DNA of 64,000 bases from Rhynchonema sp. JSB1_4 (taxonomy: Eukaryota > Nematoda > Chromadorea > Monhysterida > Xyalidae). The notes beneath the pieces are model-generated. The model did not search any database. It worked only from the letters and a program-made list of their open reading frames with translations, and was not told the origin of the DNA. Below, one piece after another: positions 59,501 to 64,000 of the stretch; the first letter of the stretch is position 1, and each line of letters begins with the position of its first letter. The position numbers and the translations under genes were made by a program. The stretch lies in NCBI GenBank assembly GCA_030248065.1, contig JASAMV010008390.1, forward strand, positions 1 through 64,000, given 5' to 3'.

Positions 59501-60518
59501 TTTCCTGCGACGAAAGAAGCGCTCGCCGTCTGTTGTACACAAGGTCTGTTGTTTATTGTTGACGGTTCAATTAAACATGCTTTTTTGAATGACAAAATAA
59601 AAATAATTTTGATTGCAGGAGGCAGTGTTCGGCCGTGATGCGACACAAGGCACAGTGTACGGCCTGAAACCGATGCACACAAACAAAGCGTACATTGTGG
59701 CGATGAATGGTGCACATGATGGGCCCGAGTCCGACCACATTACGTTCCAGATGCCGGAAGGAAGTATGTACATATTTTTTCGAGTGATGTTTTATGTTAT
59801 ATTTACATTTGACGAAGGGGGGGTGGTTATTGGAGATGGGACAAAATTCCGAATAGAGAATTGCGGCGAAATGGAAACATTCTGATCGACAAAATTTCAA
59901 AATGTTACCAGGTCCCGAGGCGGTACGCACCCTGATCGCGCGTGCCATCACTGACTCACAAGTAGCGCTGTTCTGGAAACTGCCGAGAGAAATCAATGGT
60001 GTGCTTAGAGGGTACCAACTGAATTACTGCAAAGGTTAGATGGTGTTGTGGTCTGTGTATGAGCTTTCACGTTTCACCCTGTGCTGGAAAAGTGTAAAAT
60101 GCAGCCCGATGTCAAACTTTATGATCCGGCCCGGTCGTGCGTTGGTCACCGTGTGTATTATTTTAAATGAGGATAATCGAGTCTTGTGAACAAGGCAAGA
60201 CGGTGCGGGGTCGATCCCCAAGTTAGACACCACAGCCGTAATAGATATGTATTTTTAATTATATGTTAAATAAAATGACTTGTAAATGTACTGTATCAAT
60301 GTAAATGATTGCAGTTGACGAGAGCACGAACACGCCGATCGACACGGACTGCCCGGTGTTGCACGAGCCGAATCCGACCGCAACCGACTGGATTGTGAAA
60401 CATCTCGAGCCGAACACGGTTTACCGATTCACGGTGCGCGCAAAAAGTGGCGCTGACGATCTGGGTGATCCGAATACTGCCGATGCCAAGACACTGCCCT
60501 TGATTATCAGGAAAGATG
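44509..60518 (+). CDS. L1CAM/neuroglian homologue: L1CAM/neuroglian-family cell adhesion receptor (3' end beyond window)
   Basis: Axon and epithelial adhesion receptor family (insect Neuroglian, nematode SAX-7/LAD-2, vertebrate L1). Exons: 44509-44893, 51380-51560, 51887-52113, 52526-52722, 53279-53415, 54534-54677 (or from 54396), 54821-55008, 55377-55502, 56430-56594, 56728-56900, 56992-57103, 57179-57293, 57467-57642, 57861-58066, 58198-58302, 58503-58698, 58942-59118, 59228-59349, 59448-59543, 59619-59763, 59912-60034, 60315-60518; phases agree, giving 1233 complete codons plus one base. Exon 1 ends in a hydrophobic signal (WLCVYALAVLTFCAI). Exons 2-13 give six Ig domains, each with its Cys pair (e.g. 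YQCIAYNG, YYTCTVEN, YECRF, YQCKAENKHG, YRCHAINKEG, YACEAQTRL). Exons 14-22 give four FnIII domains. FnIII-3 holds RRKKR, a furin-type site. FnIII-5, membrane and ankyrin-binding parts are not seen. Introns between domains are mostly phase 1. The start may instead be Met87 (44767). Confidence 0.92.
44894..51379 (+). other. 6.5-kb first intron of the adhesion gene
   Basis: Donor GTGGGT at 44894, acceptor ATTGCAG ending 51379. Apart from the foldback element at 49186-49510 no repeat with clear ends and no supported exon was found. In this family the first intron often carries regulatory sequence, but no specific site is claimed. Confidence 0.7.
49186..49510. mobile_element. TA-target foldback element in intron 1 of the adhesion gene
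   Basis: A 325-bp element whose ends TAGTCCGTCCACCAGCTCAT and ATGAGCTGGTGGACGGACTA continue as imperfect inverted arms of about 85 bp. TA lies directly outside both ends (49184-49185, 49511-49512). The AT-rich centre is non-coding. Unrelated in sequence to the other TA families here. Confidence 0.85.
51703..51815. repeat. Two direct copies of a 37-bp unit
   Basis: AATGAGCCACAAGGTTTTGG at 51703 continues to CCGCCAAT at 51739. A near copy (with TAG for AAG) lies at 51779-51815. A third partial AATGAGCCAC follows the first unit at 51736. They lie in intron 2 of the adhesion gene. Confidence 0.7.
52735..53188. mobile_element. hAT-like element (CAGTGGTGTCGTTGGG family) in adhesion-gene intron 4
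   Basis: A 454-bp close relative of the 3591-4019 element. Perfect 8-bp target duplication GTGGTCTC at 52727-52734 and 53189-53196. The element begins 13 bases after the last base of exon 4, leaving the GTCAGT donor intact. Without it the intron would be about 94 bases. Confidence 0.95.
54396..54533 (+). other. Alternative 5' extension of adhesion-gene exon 6
   Basis: The frame of exon 6 is open upstream to an acceptor-like GGCAG at 54395. Using it would add 46 residues, including a Leu/Pro-rich hydrophobic stretch, between Ig2 and Ig3. The acceptor CCGCCACTAG ending at 54533 has a better pyrimidine tract and gives a family-like linker length, so it is preferred. Both keep phase. Confidence 0.45.
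55930..56338. mobile_element. hAT-like element (CAGTGTAGTGGCAGGCCC family) in adhesion-gene intron 8
   Basis: A diverged, inverted copy of the 5575-5990 element. The right end GGGCCTGCCACTACACTG is intact; the left has decayed to ATAGTAGTGGCAG. Flanks ATGGGGTC (55922-55929) and ATGGGGGC (56339-56346) agree at 7 of 8 bases. The GC palindrome has decayed to CGCGAGCTCCGCACGC. It accounts for nearly half of this intron. Confidence 0.85.
59508..59522 (+). other. Furin-type cleavage site codons in FnIII-3
   Basis: Codons for Arg-Arg-Lys-Lys-Arg followed by Ser in exon 19. Basic proprotein-convertase sites in the third FnIII domain are known in L1-family proteins; position and sequence fit that. 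Confidence 0.75.
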
Positions 60519-63500
60519 GTCGGTTCGGACGGGGAATTTGTTTTTGTGGTAGCGTAGCCATCTGGTGCACTCGCACTGATGGTTGCCTGATGCACCTTAC
60601 GTCTGAGAGAGCAGGTCGAAGCGGGCAACCGCAAATACGGTGTGCAATTCGTATTGTAGCAGGAAATTGGGGTTTTGGACGCGAGCGAATTCGAATGCCT
60701 TTCAGCTTATGAACCAATCTTTCTCTGTGACGATGATATTTGTATGCTATCATTGTTTCTCGTATCCGGCCCATCTTCCTGATCGTACGCCCTGAAAGGA
60801 ATTCGTTTTGATATTTTCAAAATGAATGTTTTTTGTGTTTCATTATACTTTCATGTCACGCTTTTGCAGCGTTATTTATCTATTGTGTTTGTTCCGTATC
60901 AGATTTGATTTCCGCCGGGCGTAATTTGTAACAGCTTGATATTCGGTATTATTATTGCAATATTGCAATGCATAGGTATGTGGGCCCACAACCTGGTGTG
61001 TAAGCAACAGTCTTGTCAATGGGCATTCAGAATAGCTTATTTGCAACCGGTGCTGTCCTGCAACACCCGTCTGTCTATGTGCTAGGTAGTAAAATGTCTA
61101 GTGGCTTGGCTGCATAGCTCTCTAAAACCTGCCTTCGTAGTCTGCCTACTCGGTCCAGTACTATTTTACTACGCATGCCCGCCTACTGGTGGCTTTCCAG
61201 CCACTTTTTTCGCCAATGAAACAAAATGGAAAACGAAGCCAAACCAGCCAGCCAAGTTGACAAGAACATCTTTTCAGCACAAGCTTGAGTTTTTGAGTGC
61301 AGGAAATAAAAGTTGTTACGGTCAAGAGTTAAGTTGAATCCTACACACACATTTTGTAAGTGTAACCCAGAGTTTGCTGTTTTGCGCCCCAGAATCTCTG
61401 GGTGACTTTTCGAGATGAAGTTTTTGCCAGTTTTTTGTCGTTGTGGCATATTGTTTAGACGACGCAATCTTTCTCACGCCGAATTTCCTGTTTTTTGGTA
61501 AATAATAAACGAACGTTCTAACCAGCCAGTGCCTGAGTGTTCTAGTCTCCCTGAATACTTATGTTAGCCTTTTTAAGTCTTGTCTTGTGCTGAACACGCG
61601 CTTTTACTGCGATTTCCGCCGGTCAATTTTTTCGCGGCCCTCTGGACTCAACTCACAGCTTGTTATTATGGCCGTAATAACCGTAAGCCTCATAAAAAGC
61701 GCGATATGCGGCTTGTTTTTATCTGTTGCGCAGCTGTTGCTCTTCTCTTGTCATCCTGGCGTGTACAAACCTCAGTGGAACTTTTCGAGGCGCTCTTTTC
61801 GCCCTCTCTCTCCCACTGTAACTCAATGTTCCGCTGTCGTAAATGGTCGAGTGCTTATATTTTATATCCATTGTTCTTTTATGCTATTGGTTTGTGATTG
61901 AGTCTTTCCACTTCATTGATGTACATTGCATTCGAAGGATGGGTTTGGTCCCATGGCCAGTTTTTTCGAGCAAGAAATAAGACGATTTACAATCTGAACC
62001 TGGTGTCGGTCGCAGTTTTGTCTGCTGAAGGGTGGATGCGCACTTATCAAATTATAGTACCCGAACAGCTCTGAGTTTTTTTGCGGCTTTTTAGGCCAGC
62101 TCCGTGGCGGTTCTGGGGGTTTTTGCTTGTCGTATTTCATTCACCCACCACAAGCTAAGCACAGACCAACGGGTGAGCCCATCCGCACAGTTTACGTCCA
62201 GGTGGGTGCTGTCTCCTGTGTGCGCACAACGGTTATTATTATTGAACTGTGTCTTCTCTAGCTTGGTAATAATACTGAATGGATTATGTTTTAGTATATT
62301 GTCGCTTAGCATGACCATGCTAGCTCCGATATTGTCGTAGGTCTTTGTATTGCTGGTTCGAACAGGCCTCGGTATTGTACCTTCCCACAAACCTGGTAAA
62401 TCTGCCCCTTTTGTGAAACCGCTCTTATTTTCTCCAGCCCTCTTCACTCGTTAAACTTTGTGAGGTTTTATTTGATTTGAAACTGTTGTTTGCGCATTAA
62501 TGGCTCTTCAATTCTGGGCGGGCGCGGGCAGCGCGTGCATTTTTGTTTGTGTTTTGGAGTGTTTAGACAACCTTATGTAATTTTCGATGTCCTGTTTGTT
62601 AGACGTTTAACACAAGGCACATGTCACCGGTAAATTTGCTGTAAATTGTGTTCCGTTCACTTATTTTCGCTCTACATTTGTGAAGAACGGCCGTTTTATG
62701 AGTATTCATTGAAACGACAAAAATGTCACTCTGGTCTCCCGTAAAACGAGCAATATACGGACACCTTGTGGATAAACCAAGAAAAATTCATTAACCGTTC
62801 AATCCATCTTATGTGGGCTCATTTTGTTGTGAATTTATTCGTTTTCCACGCACAGGTTCAATAGCCTATCATATATATGTGTGTGTGTCCCTACTACTCA
62901 CGCTTCAATGGTTTCAGTTGTCATTATCCACGGTGTATCGGTTATCTGGTCATTGTTTCACGTTTGTGTCCACATGTGGACTCCATGATTTATGAGTTTC
63001 TTAATTATACTGTTGGTTGGTACGTATATTCCAATTTTTTCTAGCTCGAATGTTAGATTCGCTTTCCTCGCAATTGTCCCAAATATTTTGAACAGGTCCT
63101 GATTCCCCTATATACTGTTTGGACTCTCCTGCTTATCTCCTTTAAAGCATGCTCGTTCCAGTAGTGCATCATTCATTTCGTGAGTGTCATATAATTTTTT
63201 GTCGTTTGGCGTTCATTTTGCCCGAGCCAGTCCCAGTGCTGTGGTGTAATGTGACTGTAGGTGCTGAGAATGGATGCATGCTCTGATCTGCTGAGCCGGC
63301 CGTTTTGTTGGCCTGACCTGACCTGCTCACAGTAACTTGTCTGTCGCCATTTAACTCACGCCAAATAAATTTCTCGTCTTTCTGGACCTAACTACCCCGA
63401 TCTCATTTTGCTAAATTTACATAAGCTAAAGCAACCACTCCTTGAGCCCAAGACAAGTGCTTTGGTTTAGCCCCTGCCGCATGGCCCACATTACCCTGTG

Positions 63501-64000
63501 CGTTGATGTGATGGTGCAATTTTTCCTCCAGGCCTAGAAATTAGCATAGTTTGTCTGGCTCGTGCGTAGATTGGTTTCTGTCCGTTTCGCTCCAAAGCCC
63601 GATTCCCTAGCTAATAGTTTTTTCTGCTGACTCAAGATGTATGAGGCGTATCTTCAGCGAACGTATGCCATTTCGCATACCGTGTGCTGTTGTTTCTGTA
63701 CTTTCTGGGAACCCCTCCGAGCTTGAGTGAGAACGTGCTTTTTTGTTTCAGTGGCAGTCAGTTATAGGGCCCGATGAAAAGTTAAAAACACAAAAAACGT
63801 AATTTGTGCCTGATATCTGAGAGCTGCACGGTTCAAGGAACGCATGCGCCCTTTTTGGTTCACTGGCTCTCAAACACCGGCTTTATCACTGGTTTTCAAA
63901 TAATGGTTGCCTACAAAGTGTTCCCATTTCCACCAAATTGTCTGTCCACTCAATAAGCACGAGTCTTTGTTTGTGGGTTGTCACTTGTGCATTCTGGTGT
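60519..64000 (+). other. Probable intron of the adhesion gene running off the window
   Basis: A GTCGGT donor at 60519 leaves phase 1, matching the other inter-domain introns of the gene. No FnIII-5, transmembrane or cytoplasmic exon was found in the following 3.5 kb. The remaining frames are short and unsupported, and no mobile element with clear ends was seen. Confidence 0.6.

Overview
This is a eukaryotic (animal) genomic window with about 43 spliced coding exons, no prokaryotic-style gene order and many transposable elements. Short introns, acceptors close to TTTTCAG, and acceptor-like sites just upstream of some start codons suggest an invertebrate, possibly a nematode or another animal using spliced leaders. 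The species cannot be named from sequence alone.

Three plus-strand protein genes could be rebuilt exon by exon with consistent reading phase. (1) A Myt1-type inhibitory kinase of CDK1 (16346-24598, 18 exons, about 683 aa) has a full kinase domain, a membrane segment after it and a long basic/acidic tail. (2) A small gene (26371-28983) encodes a putative N-terminal membrane helix followed by a C-terminal glycogen-binding CBM48 (AMPK-beta-type) domain. It has a possible alternative start that would omit the helix. (3) A neuroglian/L1CAM/SAX-7-type adhesion receptor (44509 to beyond the window) has a signal peptide, six Ig domains and four fibronectin III domains in 22 exons. Its fifth FnIII, transmembrane and cytoplasmic parts are not seen and probably lie past 64000. 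A minus-strand terminal exon of a C2H2-type protein (950-1579) is the only other convincing coding piece.

Layout: 1-827 foldback element; 950-1579 zinc-finger exon; 1.7-16.2 kb a dense nest of non-autonomous DNA elements, including a roughly 5.3-kb inverted duplication (8946-14249); 16.3-24.6 kb Myt1, whose first intron is filled with nested elements; 26.4-29.0 kb the CBM48 gene; 29-42 kb mostly featureless sequence with one hAT element; 43.8-64 kb the L1CAM gene with a 6.5-kb first intron and three intronic elements.

The elements fall into two classes. hAT-like miniature elements have CAGTG/CAGGG...CACTG/CCCTG ends and 8-bp target duplications; most were confirmed by reading both flanks. 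TA-target elements form three or four families with long inverted repeats. The two classes are inserted into each other, and some interrupted elements have an uninterrupted relative elsewhere in the window that serves as an empty site. No transposase gene was found. Several otherwise different hAT families share a GC-only palindrome in an AT-rich core, which is the most unusual repeat feature here.
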